Source of the DNA: JACJWR01 sp963752505
Lineage (GTDB): Bacteria; Actinomycetota; Actinomycetes; S36-B12; UBA10799
Length of the DNA stretch: 64,000 bases
Reading direction: 5' to 3'
Assembly: GCA_963752505.1 (NCBI GenBank)
Contig: CAVVYM010000003.1
Coordinates: forward strand, 186,001-250,000
Under the pieces are notes generated by a model. The model was given only the letters and a program-made list of their open reading frames with translations, was not told where the DNA came from and did not search any database. Below are positions 7,538 to 16,485 of this stretch, piece by piece. Within the stretch, counting starts at the first letter, position 1; every line of letters starts with the position of its first letter. Both the position numbers and the translations under genes were made by a program.

Positions 7538-9496
7538 ATGCCGCACGCCGACGCCAGCCAAGCGGGGGTGGACTCCGGTGCGCTCCTTGACGTGCCGCAT
7601 CACGACGGTTCGAGGCGGTACCTGCCGGCACCGCCGAAAGCGCTCGGCGACTCCTTCCCGGTGCTGCTGCGCGCACCCCACGAGGCGGGTGTCACGCGCG
7701 TGGTCGTCCGTCAGGTGCATGACGGCGAGCCCTTCTCCGCCCCGGCTGAACTGGTCGGCGAGGACTCGGGTGCGCAGTGGTGGCAGGGAACGGTGACCCA
7801 GCGCAATCCGGTGGTGAACTACCGCTTCCTCACTGATTCGGGGCCGTACGGCTATCGGTGGATCACAGCGGCTGGAGCGGTGGATCACGATCCGACCGAC
7901 GCGTCGGACTTCCGAACCGCCGTGCACAACAGCCCGCCGCCGTGGCTGCGCGGCTCGGTCGCCTATCAGGTGTTCCCCGATAGGTTCGCTCGTTCCGGCC
8001 GCGTCGACGAGGCGTTGCTGCGCGACGCAGCGCAGGACTGGGCGACCCTCGTCGACTGGAATGCGCCCACGGCCGGATTCGGGCGAGAACGCGCCCGCCA
8101 GTTGTACGGCGGCGACCTGTACGGCGTGGTCGAGAAGCTCGATCACCTCGAGCGTCTCGGCGTCAACCTGATCTACCTCACGCCGGTGTTCCCCGCGCCG
8201 TCCAATCACCGCTACAACGCAACATCGTTCGACCGCGTCGACGAGGTGCTCGGGGGTGACGCCGCCCTAGCCGAGTTGGTTGCGGCCGCTCACGCCCGCG
8301 GTATGAAGGTGATCGGTGACTTCACCAGCAACCACACCGGCAGCAGGCACGAGTGGTTCGTCGCCGCACAACGCGATCTGGCCTCCGAAGAGGCGCAATT
8401 CTACTTTTTCGGTGACTCACCCGATGACTACGAAGGCTGGTTCGGGGTGCCGAGTCTGCCTAAGGTGGACCACAGTCGGCCGGCGGTCCGTCGACGAATG
8501 ATCACGGACGTGAGCTCACCCGTCCGGCGATTCCTCCGCGAACCCTTCGCGTTGGACGGGTGGCGGGTGGACGTCGCCAACATGACCGGCCGACATAAAG
8601 AGCACGACGTGAATCACGACGTCGCCCGCGAGTTCCGGCAGGCGGTGACGACCGAGCGCCCCGACGCCTACGTGGTGGGTGAGCATTTCCACGACTTCCG
8701 AGACGACTTGCCCGGTGACGGTTGGCACGGGGTGATGAACTACGCCGGCTTCGCGAAGCCGATCTGGATGTGGCTCACGAGCGACTGGCCAGCCGAGCAC
8801 TGGCTCGGCATTCCGTGGGAGGGGTGGCCTCGTCTGCCCGGCCCGGCGGTGGTGGCCACCATGCGGGAGTTTCTCGCTGTGCCGTGGCCGCAGGTGCTCG
8901 CGTCATTCACGTTGATTGGCAGCCACGACACGGCCCGGATAGCGACGATCACCGCCGACGCCGAGCTGGTCGAGGTAGCCGTGGCGGCCTTGATGACCTA
9001 TCCGGGAACCCCGATGATCTGGGCCGGCGACGAGGTGGGCCTCACCGGCGTGAACGGCGAACAGGGGCGCCGACCATTCCCCTGGGACGCCCCCGAATCC
9101 TGGCAGCAGGAGACGCTGCAGGCGTATCGCCAACTCGCGTCGCTGCGCGGGCGCGAAGCCACCTTGCAGGTCGGTGGTTTGCGCTGGATCCACGTCGACG
9201 CTGATCGCATCGCGTATCTGCGCGAGACCCCGGAGGAGAGCGCCCTGGTGAGTCTCGCGCGTCGCGCGGGATCGCCGGTTAGGCTGCCGAAACGGTCACT
9301 GGGCATGCATGATGGTCAGCAGTTGGAGACTCTGTACGGGGCTTTGAACCTTGCTGACGACGGTGCCTACGTGACGATCCCCGGGGCGGGACCCGCCGCT
9401 GGTATCTGGCGGTGGGGGAATCGGCAGCAGATACGTCCCACACAGGCTTTCGCAACCACATCACCACAACCGGAGGAACACACATGGCCGAGGTAG
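7538..9496 (+). CDS. GH13 alpha-glycosidase (neopullulanase/cyclomaltodextrinase type)
   Basis: A 652-residue glycoside hydrolase family 13 enzyme for alpha-1,4 glucans. An N-terminal domain of about 130 residues precedes the barrel entry motif GSVAYQVFPDRFARSG, typical of cyclomaltodextrinase-like enzymes. All four GH13 regions are visible: DFTSNH (region I), GWRVDVANM with the nucleophile Asp near residue 345, VVGEH with the acid Glu near 380, and IGSHD with the third carboxylate near 464. No signal peptide, so it acts in the cytoplasm on imported maltodextrins. It lies between malG and the ATPase gene, which starts 13 bases before its stop. Start at ATG 7538 is chosen because it directly follows malG; subfamily is not certain. 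Confidence 0.88.
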   Translation: MPHADASQAGVDSGALLDVPHHDGSRRYLPAPPKALGDSFPVLLRAPHEAGVTRVVVRQVHDGEPFSAPAELVGEDSGAQWWQGTVTQRNPVVNYRFLTDSGPYGYRWITAAGAVDHDPTDASDFRTAVHNSPPPWLRGSVAYQVFPDRFARSGRVDEALLRDAAQDWATLVDWNAPTAGFGRERARQLYGGDLYGVVEKLDHLERLGVNLIYLTPVFPAPSNHRYNATSFDRVDEVLGGDAALAELVAAAHARGMKVIGDFTSNHTGSRHEWFVAAQRDLASEEAQFYFFGDSPDDYEGWFGVPSLPKVDHSRPAVRRRMITDVSSPVRRFLREPFALDGWRVDVANMTGRHKEHDVNHDVAREFRQAVTTERPDAYVVGEHFHDFRDDLPGDGWHGVMNYAGFAKPIWMWLTSDWPAEHWLGIPWEGWPRLPGPAVVATMREFLAVPWPQVLASFTLIGSHDTARIATITADAELVEVAVAALMTYPGTPMIWAGDEVGLTGVNGEQGRRPFPWDAPESWQQETLQAYRQLASLRGREATLQVGGLRWIHVDADRIAYLRETPEESALVSLARRAGSPVRLPKRSLGMHDGQQLETLYGALNLADDGAYVTIPGAGPAAGIWRWGNRQQIRPTQAFATTSPQPEEHTWPR

Positions 9497-10683
9497 TGCT
9501 TAAGCACATTGAGAAGTTGTACGAGAACGGCTACCACGCCGTGAGGGACCTCAACCTCGACATCGCCGATGGCGAGTTCCTCGTACTCGTCGGGCCCTCC
9601 GGTTGCGGCAAGTCGACCGCGCTACGGATGGTTGCCGGACTGGAGGACATCTCCGGCGGTGATCTCTACATCGGCGACCGTCGGGTGAATGACCTGCCGC
9701 CGCAGGACCGTGACATCGCAATGGTGTTCCAGTCGTACGCCCTCTACCCGCACATGTCGGTGGCGGACAACATCGCCTACGGCTTGAAGTTGCGCAAGAT
9801 GCCCAAAGCGAAGATCCAGGCCCGAATCAAGAAGGCCGCCGACATGCTCGAACTCAACGACTACCTCGATCGCAAGCCCGCGCAGCTCTCCGGCGGACAG
9901 CGTCAGCGCGTGGCCATGGGGCGCGCCATCGTGCGCGAACCGGCGGTGTTCCTCATGGACGAGCCGCTCTCCAACCTCGACGCAAAACTGCGAGTGCAGA
10001 TGCGTGCGGAGATCTCTGCTGTGGTGCGTTCACTAGGCACCACGACGATCTACGTCACTCACGACCAGGTGGAAGCCATGACGATGGGTGACCGGATGGC
10101 CGTCATGAAGACCGGTGTGCTCAACCAGGTGGGAACGCCGCAGGAGGTCTACGACTCCCCGAACAACATCTTCGTCGCCCAGTTCGTGGGCTCGCCGCCG
10201 ATGAACCTCGTGCAGGGCCGGCTGGAGGAGTCCGGTGGCGAATTCACGCTGAGCGTTGGCGGGTCCACGCTTGCGGTGCCCCCGGCCGTGCTCGACGAGC
10301 GCCCGGCGCTGCGGCAATACGTAGGCAAGGACGTCGCCGTGGGGCTTCGCTCCGAGGACATGGAGGATGCCTCATTGCTCAAGGAGGTGGCGCCCAACTC
10401 GACGTTGAAGGGCACGGTCACCCTGGTGGAGGCGCTCGGTTCGGAAATCGTTGTGCACTTCGATCTGCCAGGTGAGCCGGTTGTCACCGACGACACCAAA
10501 CTGGTTGCGGCCGAAACCGGCGGCGACGAGGTCATCGACGTCGGCCACTCCGACGGCGTGAAGTGGGTGGCTTCGTTCGCCCCGCGATCGCGAGTGCGGC
10601 TTGGTGAGGACGTGACGATCGTGGTGGACGCTGAGCGCATTCACTGGTTCGACTCCCACAGCGGTGAGGCAATTCGCGACTAG
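9484..10683 (+). CDS. malK: Sugar ABC transporter ATPase, MalK/UgpC/MsmK type
   Basis: A 399-residue ATPase that powers the MalFG permease. A GGAGGAACACAC leader fixes the ATG at 9484. Motifs in order: Walker A GPSGCGKST near residue 36, Q-loop VFQSYALYPHMSV, signature LSGGQRQRVAMGRA, Walker B VFLMDEPLSNLDA, and switch His in VTHDQVEAMT. A C-terminal OB-type regulatory domain from about residue 240 contains GLRSEDM, as in MalK/UgpC proteins, which bind regulators or choose among permeases. It overlaps the GH13 gene end by 13 bases. Such ATPases often serve several sugar importers, so it need not be dedicated to this one. Confidence 0.9.
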   Translation: MAEVVLKHIEKLYENGYHAVRDLNLDIADGEFLVLVGPSGCGKSTALRMVAGLEDISGGDLYIGDRRVNDLPPQDRDIAMVFQSYALYPHMSVADNIAYGLKLRKMPKAKIQARIKKAADMLELNDYLDRKPAQLSGGQRQRVAMGRAIVREPAVFLMDEPLSNLDAKLRVQMRAEISAVVRSLGTTTIYVTHDQVEAMTMGDRMAVMKTGVLNQVGTPQEVYDSPNNIFVAQFVGSPPMNLVQGRLEESGGEFTLSVGGSTLAVPPAVLDERPALRQYVGKDVAVGLRSEDMEDASLLKEVAPNSTLKGTVTLVEALGSEIVVHFDLPGEPVVTDDTKLVAAETGGDEVIDVGHSDGVKWVASFAPRSRVRLGEDVTIVVDAERIHWFDSHSGEAIRD

Positions 10684-10717
10684 CCGAGGCCCGGCAGCGA
10701 CTGAAGGAGCCACTCGG

Positions 10718-12034
10718 GTGGTTGCCAGAGATCTCGGCTCGGTTGAAATCACCGCGCTCGAGGCGAATCCGGAACTGCTCGCCCTGCCGTGGCAGTTGCC
10801 GCTGCTCGAGTGGCCGCAGGACGTCACAGTGTCGATGCCCCGCGGCATTTCGCGCAACGTCGTGCGGTTCGTCGCCCTGCGGACCCCCCTGGCAACAGGC
10901 GGGGACCTCGCGGGTGCGGTGTATGCCGTCAAGGAACTTCCCGAGTGGATCGCGCGGAAAGAGTTTCGCCTGCTCAGCGAGCTAGATCGCCTTGAGCTTC
11001 CCGTCGCCGAGGTCGCTGCCCTGGTAACCGGGCGCAGCACGCCGCAAGGGGATCCTCTCCCAGGTGCGGTGCTGACCCGATACGTGCTCTTCTCCCTGCC
11101 CTACCGTGCCCTCTTTGCTGCCGACCCGGACCCGGCCACGGCAGAGCGGCTGCTCGATGCGCTGGTGGTGTTGCTCGTGCGGCTGCACCTGTCAGGCTTC
11201 ATGTGGGGGGACTGCTCGCTGTCCAATACCTTGTTTCGTCGTGACGCCGGGCAATTCGAGGCCTACCTGGTGGACGCTGAGACCGGCGAACTGCACGACA
11301 AGCTCACCCCCGGCCAACGCGCATGGGACGTCGAACTGGCCACGGAGAAGTGTGCCGGCGAACTGCTGGACATCCAAGCGGGTGGCCTACTGGCACACGG
11401 CGATCCGATTGAGATGGGGTTATCCATCGCGCCCCGCTACGCACGGCTCTGGGCGTTGGTGACCGGCGAGTTGCGCGTTGACGCAGGCGAAATGTGGCGT
11501 CTCGACGAACGGATCCGGCAACTGCACGACGCAGGGTTCGACGTAGCGGAGTTGTCGATGTCGACCACGCCGGGCCACGCCGGCCAGGAGGTGGTGATCC
11601 GCCCTCAGGTGGTGGAATCCGGATTCAGTTCCCGTCGGCTGCTGCGCCTCACCGGACTCGACACGGGGGAGAACCAGGCTCGCCGGCTGCTGTCCGACAT
11701 CGAGGCGTATCGGGTGAGCCACGCGGATGCTCTCGCCACCCCGGAGGCAGCAGCGCGGCTATGGCTGTCTGAGCAGTACCAACCGCTGGTGGCGGCCGTG
11801 CCGCAGGAACTGCGCGGCCGATTGGCACCTCCCGAGGTCTACCACGAGGTGCTGGAGCATCGTTGGTACCTGTGCCAGCGGGAGGGTAGGGACGTGCCCT
11901 GGACGGAGGCGGTGCGGCGCTACATCGATGAGATCTTGGCTCACAAGCCCGACGAGGTGATGGTCACTCCTGCGGCGGGACAGCCGACCGCTGACGATCT
12001 GCAGGCCGAGGCGGCACCACGCGAAATGGCCTGA
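10718..12034 (+). CDS. DUF4032 protein with kinase-like catalytic loop
   Basis: A 438-residue protein of the actinobacterial DUF4032 family; no biochemical role is known to me. GTG 10718 is chosen for the AAGGAG eight bases upstream. Around residues 165 to 195 it has GFMWGDCSLSNTLF followed by YLVDAETGE, which resembles the catalytic HGDxxxxN loop and the following metal-binding Asp of protein-kinase-like and LPS-kinase-like folds, with the first His replaced by Trp. YAVKELPEWIARKEFRLL near residue 70 could be the ATP-lysine segment. It sits 34 bases behind the ATPase gene and is probably co-transcribed, suggesting a link to sugar metabolism, but this is inference. Confidence 0.8.
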   Translation: MVARDLGSVEITALEANPELLALPWQLPLLEWPQDVTVSMPRGISRNVVRFVALRTPLATGGDLAGAVYAVKELPEWIARKEFRLLSELDRLELPVAEVAALVTGRSTPQGDPLPGAVLTRYVLFSLPYRALFAADPDPATAERLLDALVVLLVRLHLSGFMWGDCSLSNTLFRRDAGQFEAYLVDAETGELHDKLTPGQRAWDVELATEKCAGELLDIQAGGLLAHGDPIEMGLSIAPRYARLWALVTGELRVDAGEMWRLDERIRQLHDAGFDVAELSMSTTPGHAGQEVVIRPQVVESGFSSRRLLRLTGLDTGENQARRLLSDIEAYRVSHADALATPEAAARLWLSEQYQPLVAAVPQELRGRLAPPEVYHEVLEHRWYLCQREGRDVPWTEAVRRYIDEILAHKPDEVMVTPAAGQPTADDLQAEAAPREMA

Positions 12035-12207
12035 GGAATCCCTGAACGAGAGCCACACCCAGGAGCACGACGAGTACGCCGGCACGCTGGATCCCGAGTC
12101 CATAGCAGGCGGTCGCACCGATGGCTGCCGCCGAACCCACGAGGCAACATTGGCGTCTCGGCAAGCCTTCGCCGCTGGGAGCGGGCTGGTGGGCATGCTA
12201 GTGAGCT

Positions 12208-13161
12208 ATGTGGCAGAGGTTCCGCGAGTGGCGACGCGCTGCGCGAGCACGAGAAACCAAGGCGTACGACGCCTACCTCAGAATCGTCACCTATCCGCTC
12301 TTCGTGCTCGGCCTGCTCTTCCTGATCGCGTTCGCGATCATGCTGACACCCAACCCTGACGACGCCGAACTGCGCTTTGCCCGCGTGGTCATACCCGTGA
12401 CCTGGCTGATCTTCGCCATCGACTACGCGATCGGCATCATGCTGGCGCCGGACCGCTGGCACTACGTCCGCAGCCACGTGCTGCAGGCCACCGCACTGCT
12501 CTTCCCGCCACTGCGCATCCTCATGCTCTTCCACGTCCTGCGCGTCCTGCAGTCCACCCCGATTCGCCGCGGCGACCGGGCGCGGACCTACGTCCTCTAC
12601 GCCACCACCCTGCTCCTGGCGGTCTCGTCGATCCTCATGGTCTACTTCGAACGAAAGGCCCCGAACGCCAACATCACCAGTTTCGGCGACGCTCTGTGGT
12701 GGGGCGGCGAGACGGTCAGCACCGTCGGTTACGGCGACTATTACCCCGTCACGGTTCCCGGCCGACTAGTGGCAGCGGTGCTGTTCGTCAACGGTGTCGC
12801 GCTGCTGAGCATCATCACCGCCGGACTGGCGCAGAACTTCCATTCCGACGATGACCAACGGAAGAAGAACACCGGTGCAGCGCAGTCAGGTGACGCCGGG
12901 ACAGCCGCGACGCACGCTTCCGGAGATCAAAGCGATGGGCAGGCCGGCGATGACGACCACGTCACAGTGTCCCGCTCTGAGCTCCAACAACTGCATGGAC
13001 GGTTGGCTTCGCTGGAGCGAACGCTGTCGGAGATGACAGATCGCGTCACCGCGGCGCTCGCCCAGTCCGTGAGCGTCTTACCGCCGCCGGATTCGACGGC
13101 GCAACCCGACCGGCGCGCCGAACCCTCTGGGCAGCCCGACGGCCCCGCTCCCTCCGCATAG
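12208..13161 (+). CDS. Potassium channel, VGIC-like with reduced voltage sensor
   Basis: A 317-residue ion channel subunit. The pore region is unmistakable: a pore helix then the selectivity filter TVGYGDYYPVT at about residues 171 to 181. I count three hydrophobic helices before the S5-like helix (ARTYVLYATTLLLAVSSIL) and an S6-like helix after the filter (LVAAVLFVNGVALLSIITAGL). The helix before S5 has few spaced Arg residues, so voltage sensing may be weak or lost. The C-terminus is cytoplasmic, acidic, with a probable coiled coil (LQQLHGRLASLERTLSEMTD) and a Pro-rich end. It would form tetramers that pass K+. The 173 bases before it hold no convincing gene. Confidence 0.85.
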   Translation: MWQRFREWRRAARARETKAYDAYLRIVTYPLFVLGLLFLIAFAIMLTPNPDDAELRFARVVIPVTWLIFAIDYAIGIMLAPDRWHYVRSHVLQATALLFPPLRILMLFHVLRVLQSTPIRRGDRARTYVLYATTLLLAVSSILMVYFERKAPNANITSFGDALWWGGETVSTVGYGDYYPVTVPGRLVAAVLFVNGVALLSIITAGLAQNFHSDDDQRKKNTGAAQSGDAGTAATHASGDQSDGQAGDDDHVTVSRSELQQLHGRLASLERTLSEMTDRVTAALAQSVSVLPPPDSTAQPDRRAEPSGQPDGPAPSA

Positions 13162-13267
13162 CATAGGAATCGGCTCTCAAAGGCCTCGTCTGCGCTTGGA
13201 CCCGAACCGCAGCACCGCCGCCGGACTTCAGACCTCAACTCAACTTCGACTATCCCGTGGAGCACCC

Positions 13268-13552
13268 GTGGCGACTCAGCCTCCCCCAGACCCGCAGCCG
13301 ACGGAACTCAGCGAACTCGAGCAGGCCATCTTGGAGTTCGAACGTCAGTGGTGGCGGTACTCGGGGGCCAAGGAGCAGGCGATACGAGACGAGTTCGGGT
13401 TGAGCGCCACGAAGTACTACCAGACGTTGACCCTGCTGTTGAACAAGCGTGCCGCGATGGAGTTCGATCCCCTTCTGGTCAAGCGCCTGCGTCGAGTCCG
13501 CTCATCGCGGCAGCGGGCGCGCACTGCCCGACGGTTGGGTGTCGAGCCGTAG
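13268..13552 (+). CDS. DUF3263 protein
   Basis: A 94-residue protein of the DUF3263 family found in actinobacteria. GTG 13268 follows a GGAG site. The core is ELEQAILEFERQWWRYSGAK, then EQAIRDEFGLSATKYYQTL and a basic tail (RLRRVRSSRQRARTARRLG). The pattern of a small helical domain with FGLS-type turn and basic C-terminus suggests nucleic-acid binding, perhaps a winged or simple HTH regulator, but the role is unknown. It is convergent with gpgS, whose stop lies 23 bases downstream. Confidence 0.85.
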   Translation: MATQPPPDPQPTELSELEQAILEFERQWWRYSGAKEQAIRDEFGLSATKYYQTLTLLLNKRAAMEFDPLLVKRLRRVRSSRQRARTARRLGVEP

Positions 13553-13574
13553 CCCGCGCAATTCCTGCGTCTGT

Positions 13575-14576
13575 TCAACTGGCACGGCGAGAGGCATGGA
13601 CTGTCGCTGGCGACGGCGTGGTCGTCAAAGCGGCCCGCACCTTGGCCAGCGGCGGCCGTTCCGCGGTCGCCAGTGGTCGCACCCGCACCTCGTAGCCGTC
13701 AGTGCTGCGCTCGAACTGCGCCAGCACCGGCGAATCGGTGTAGGACTGCGGCACTCCTGGTATGCGACGCATCGCCGTGTCGAGGATCTCTGCGGCCATC
13801 ACACCGAGGCCGTGGTCGTTGTGGTGGCGGTGCACTCGAACACCGAGGTCCACCTGCCCGATCGCCTCGAGTCCGAAGCGCTCGTAGGTGTCGACCATGA
13901 GGGCGACCTCCACGCCGTAGCCAAAGGGGAAGGGCATTGATTCGAGCAACGTCCGCCGCCCCGCGTATTCGCCGGCGAGGGGCTGAACGACGGCTGCCAG
14001 CTCAGGCCAGAACCTGTTGATGATGGGGCGGGCCACCAATTCGGTGACACGCCCACCGCCGGCGGGGACGACGGTTTCGCCAGTGACCAACGGGCGTTCG
14101 TAGACCGCTTTGACGAGTTGCAGTTCGGAGTCCGCTGCAAGCGGGCCCACGAGGGCCGTGACGTAGTCGGAGGTGAAGGACTGCAGGTCGGCGTCGACGA
14201 ACACCACGATGTCCGAGGTGGTCGCTGCCAGCCCGCGCCACATGGCCTCGCCTTTGCCCACCACGGGTGGAATGTGACCGAGCACGTCTTCGCGCTGAAC
14301 CACCCGGGCGCCCGCGGCAGCAGCCACTTCCGCGGTGGCGTCCGTTGAGCCCGAATCGACGACCACCAGTTCGTCGACGAAGGCCGTAGGGCCGCTGCAC
14401 AGATCGTCGGCGATGGTAGCGACGATGCTCCCCACCGTTGCGGCCTCGTTGAGCGCTGGGAGGACCACCGCGACTGAGAGGCCGGCTGCGCTCACTGCTT
14501 CTGCGACTCGGTGACGTGGCCACTCGTGAGTACTCCAGGTGTGGCTCGCCAACCATGCTTCCGACGTGGCTTGCAT
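13575..14576 (-). CDS. gpgS: Glucosyl-3-phosphoglycerate synthase
   Basis: A 333-residue retaining glycosyltransferase (GT-A fold, family GT81). It transfers glucose from an NDP-glucose donor to 3-phosphoglycerate, the first step to glucosylglycerate, a compatible solute, and in mycobacteria to methylglucose lipopolysaccharides. Motifs include VVLPALNEAATVGSIV near the N-terminus, VDELVVVDSGSTDATAEVA, the metal-binding DADLQSF around residue 125, and RPIINRFWPELAAVVQPLAGEY, all typical of GpgS. ATG 14576 is preferred because AAGGATGG lies upstream; the more distal ATG at 14600 lacks a ribosome site. Length matches mycobacterial GpgS. No gpgP phosphatase gene is nearby. Confidence 0.88.
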   Translation of the reverse strand: MQATSEAWLASHTWSTHEWPRHRVAEAVSAAGLSVAVVLPALNEAATVGSIVATIADDLCSGPTAFVDELVVVDSGSTDATAEVAAAAGARVVQREDVLGHIPPVVGKGEAMWRGLAATTSDIVVFVDADLQSFTSDYVTALVGPLAADSELQLVKAVYERPLVTGETVVPAGGGRVTELVARPIINRFWPELAAVVQPLAGEYAGRRTLLESMPFPFGYGVEVALMVDTYERFGLEAIGQVDLGVRVHRHHNDHGLGVMAAEILDTAMRRIPGVPQSYTDSPVLAQFERSTDGYEVRVRPLATAERPPLAKVRAALTTTPSPATVHASRRAS

Positions 14577-14673
14577 GTTTTCACCATCCTTCGTGGACAT
14601 TGCCCGACAGGTGGTCCTAGTATTGCCCCACGTCGTTACCGTGGCGTTAAGCCAACGACACAACTGAATACAG

Positions 14674-14808
14674 CTCATCCAGAGGGGTTGAGGGAACGGC
14701 CCGTAGACACCCCGGCAACCACCCACATGCGTCGTGTGAAGAATCCACCCGAGGCCGCGTGGGGAAGGTGCCAAATCCGACCCGCCGATCGCCGGCGGGG
14801 CAGATGAG
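14674..14808 (+). ncRNA. SAM-I (S-box) riboswitch upstream of thrC
   Basis: The leader starts with CTCATCCAGAGGGG and continues with TTGAGGGAACGGCCCG, CACCCCGGCAACCACC, GGAAGGTGCCAAATCC and ends with GATGAG, which pairs with the opening CTCATC to form P1. These are the conserved blocks of the S-adenosylmethionine SAM-I aptamer (kink-turn, core and J3/4). Bases between CAACCACC and GGAAGGTGCC form a somewhat long P3 arm. The hairpin CCCGCCGATCGCCGGCGGG after GGTGCCAAATCC is P4. The 3' side of P1 is followed directly by the Shine-Dalgarno-like GGAGAAAGG of thrC, so ligand binding could hide it. Placement and motifs make the call strong. Confidence 0.93.
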
Positions 14809-14827
14809 GAGAAAGGCCTCTTCTTCC

Positions 14828-16093
14828 ATGACTGTTGTGACGTCAAGTACCTGTACCCCCTTCGGCAACGCTGAAGGCCTGACGTGCCGCGAGTGCGGTG
14901 CTGCCTACGACCTCGGCGCCGCCTACGCGTGTGCTGAATGCTTCGGCCCGTTGGAAGTCGCCTACGACTTCTCCAGAGTCACGCGTGAAGCCATCTCAGC
15001 AGGTCCGTCGAGCTTGTGGCGATACGCCGGCCTGCTGCCGGTGCCCGAGGATGCGCTGCACGCGCCCAACCTCAACCCTGGCTGGACCCGCCTGCATTCA
15101 GCCGACCGGTTGGCGGCGGAGTTGGGTATGCGCAAGCTCTGGGTCAAAGACGACTCGGGCAACCCCACCCACTCGTTCAAGGACCGGGTGGTCGCCGTGG
15201 CCCAGGCTGCGGCCCGAGGGCTGGGTCTGACCACCCTGGCATGCGCCTCGACGGGCAACCTGGCGCACGCAGTGGCAGCCGCAGCAGCGCGGGCTGGCAT
15301 GGGCTCGGTGGTCGTGATTCCCTCGAATCTGGAGGCGGGAAAGACCGTCACCACGGCCACCTACGGTGGCTTGCTGCTGGCAGTCGAGGGCACCTACGAC
15401 GACGTCAACCGACTGTGCTCGGAGCTGATCGGCGAGTCGATCACCGACGGTTGGGGATTCGTGAACGTGAACCTGCGGCCCTACTACGCGGAGGGCTCCA
15501 AGACCGTCGGCTACGAGATCGCCGAACAGTTGGGGTGGCGTCTGCCCCAGCAGGTGGTGGCGCCCGTTGCCAGTGGATCCCTGCTCACCAAGGTAGACAA
15601 GGCGTGGCGGGAGTTGTCGAGCCTGGGCTTCGTGGCCGACTCCGACTACCGGGTCTTCGGCGCGCAGGCCGGCGGTTGTTCACCGGTGGCGCAGGCGTTC
15701 GACGCCGGCTGGGATGTGGTGCGCCCGGTGAAGCCCGACACCATCGCCAAGTCGCTCGCTATCGGGAACCCGGCGGATGGGCCCTATGCGCTCGATGCCG
15801 TGCGCCGCACGGACGGCGCCGTCGCGGCTGTCTCCGATGAGGAGATCGTGGCTGGCATTCGCTTGCTCGCTCGCACCGAGGGTGTCTTTGCCGAAACCGC
15901 CGGTGGTGTCGTGGTTGCCACGCTGAAGCGCCTGCTTGCGCAAGGGAAGCTTGACCCCGACGCCGAAACGGTGATCCTGAACACCGGCGACGGGCTCAAG
16001 ACCCTCGATGCGGTGCTCCCATACGGTCAGCCCACCGCGGTGATTGAACCCGATGCTGATGCTGTGGTCGAACTTTTGACCCACGTACCGTAA
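14828..16093 (+). CDS. thrC: Threonine synthase
   Basis: A 421-residue PLP enzyme converting O-phosphohomoserine to threonine. The N-terminus has paired cysteines (C20, C23, C35, C38 in CRECG and CAECF) as in the long-form family. The PLP lysine lies in HSFKDR near residue 118; ASTGNLAHAVAAAAARAG is the phosphate-binding loop and VAPVASGSLLTK and LNTGDGLKTLDAV are further conserved blocks. ATG 14828 is preceded by GGAGAAAGG within the end of the SAM riboswitch. Regulation by SAM links it to the methionine branch, which competes for the same homoserine-derived precursor. A cold-shock gene and groEL follow, an order also seen, as I recall, in streptomycetes. Confidence 0.92.
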   Translation: MTVVTSSTCTPFGNAEGLTCRECGAAYDLGAAYACAECFGPLEVAYDFSRVTREAISAGPSSLWRYAGLLPVPEDALHAPNLNPGWTRLHSADRLAAELGMRKLWVKDDSGNPTHSFKDRVVAVAQAAARGLGLTTLACASTGNLAHAVAAAAARAGMGSVVVIPSNLEAGKTVTTATYGGLLLAVEGTYDDVNRLCSELIGESITDGWGFVNVNLRPYYAEGSKTVGYEIAEQLGWRLPQQVVAPVASGSLLTKVDKAWRELSSLGFVADSDYRVFGAQAGGCSPVAQAFDAGWDVVRPVKPDTIAKSLAIGNPADGPYALDAVRRTDGAVAAVSDEEIVAGIRLLARTEGVFAETAGGVVVATLKRLLAQGKLDPDAETVILNTGDGLKTLDAVLPYGQPTAVIEPDADAVVELLTHVP

Positions 16094-16152
16094 GGTTGAG
16101 CACAGGAGCGGCGCTCGCCTCTCTTGTTCCCAACAGCAAAGGCATTATCGCA

Positions 16153-16368
16153 ATGAGCAACGACCCCGTCCAGGGTGTAGTCAAGTGGTTCAACTCCGAG
16201 AAGGGCTACGGTTTCCTCTCGGTCGACGGCCAAGACCGCGACGTTTTTGTCCACTACAGCGCCATCGACATGGACGGCTACAAGAGCCTCGATGAGGACC
16301 AGCGCGTCGAGTTCCGTATTGTCAGCGGCCCGAAGGGCCCGCAGGCGGAGTCCGTGCGTCTCGTCTGA
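16153..16368 (+). CDS. Cold shock protein, CspA family
   Basis: A 71-residue single cold-shock domain protein that binds single-stranded RNA and DNA. The two RNP motifs are present: RNP1 as KGYGFLSV and RNP2 as DVFVHYSAI. The protein starts at ATG 16153; the open frame reaches 16096, but the extra N-terminal residues do not match the family. It ends 15 bases before a strong hairpin terminator. Likely an RNA chaperone in the cytoplasm, induced by cold or constitutive. Confidence 0.92.
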   Translation: MSNDPVQGVVKWFNSEKGYGFLSVDGQDRDVFVHYSAIDMDGYKSLDEDQRVEFRIVSGPKGPQAESVRLV

Positions 16369-16382
16369 TTCATCCGCACACA

Positions 16383-16419
16383 CAACGGCCGGCGCCCCCG
16401 CAGGGGGAGCCGGCCGTTG
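16383..16419 (+). terminator. Hairpin terminator after csp
   Basis: An 11-base perfect inverted repeat, CAACGGCCGGC paired with GCCGGCCGTTG, with a GC-rich loop that can itself pair (CCCCC with GGGGG), lies 14 bases after the csp stop. There is no long T run, as is usual in actinobacteria. The two CIRCE operators follow. Confidence 0.8.
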
Positions 16420-16450
16420 GCTTTGGTTGGCCATGAATTAGACCCCGCTG

Positions 16451-16477
16451 CTTGCACTCTCGGGGGGAGAGTGCCAA
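16451..16477 (+). promoter_or_regulatory. CIRCE operator 1 (HrcA)
   Basis: CTTGCACTC, a 9-base spacer, and GAGTGCCAA match the CIRCE consensus TTAGCACTC-N9-GAGTGCTAA with few changes. It lies about 170 bases before groEL. HrcA repressor bound here silences groEL until heat stress. Confidence 0.88.
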
Positions 16478-16485
16478 CATAGGCG

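Noticed and set aside
12035..12207. Possible small membrane protein on the minus strand between DUF4032 and the channel gene
   Set aside because: A hydrophobic stretch is present (GATACYGLGIQRAGVLVVLL) but without a clear ribosome site or family pattern, and it extends into the DUF4032 gene.
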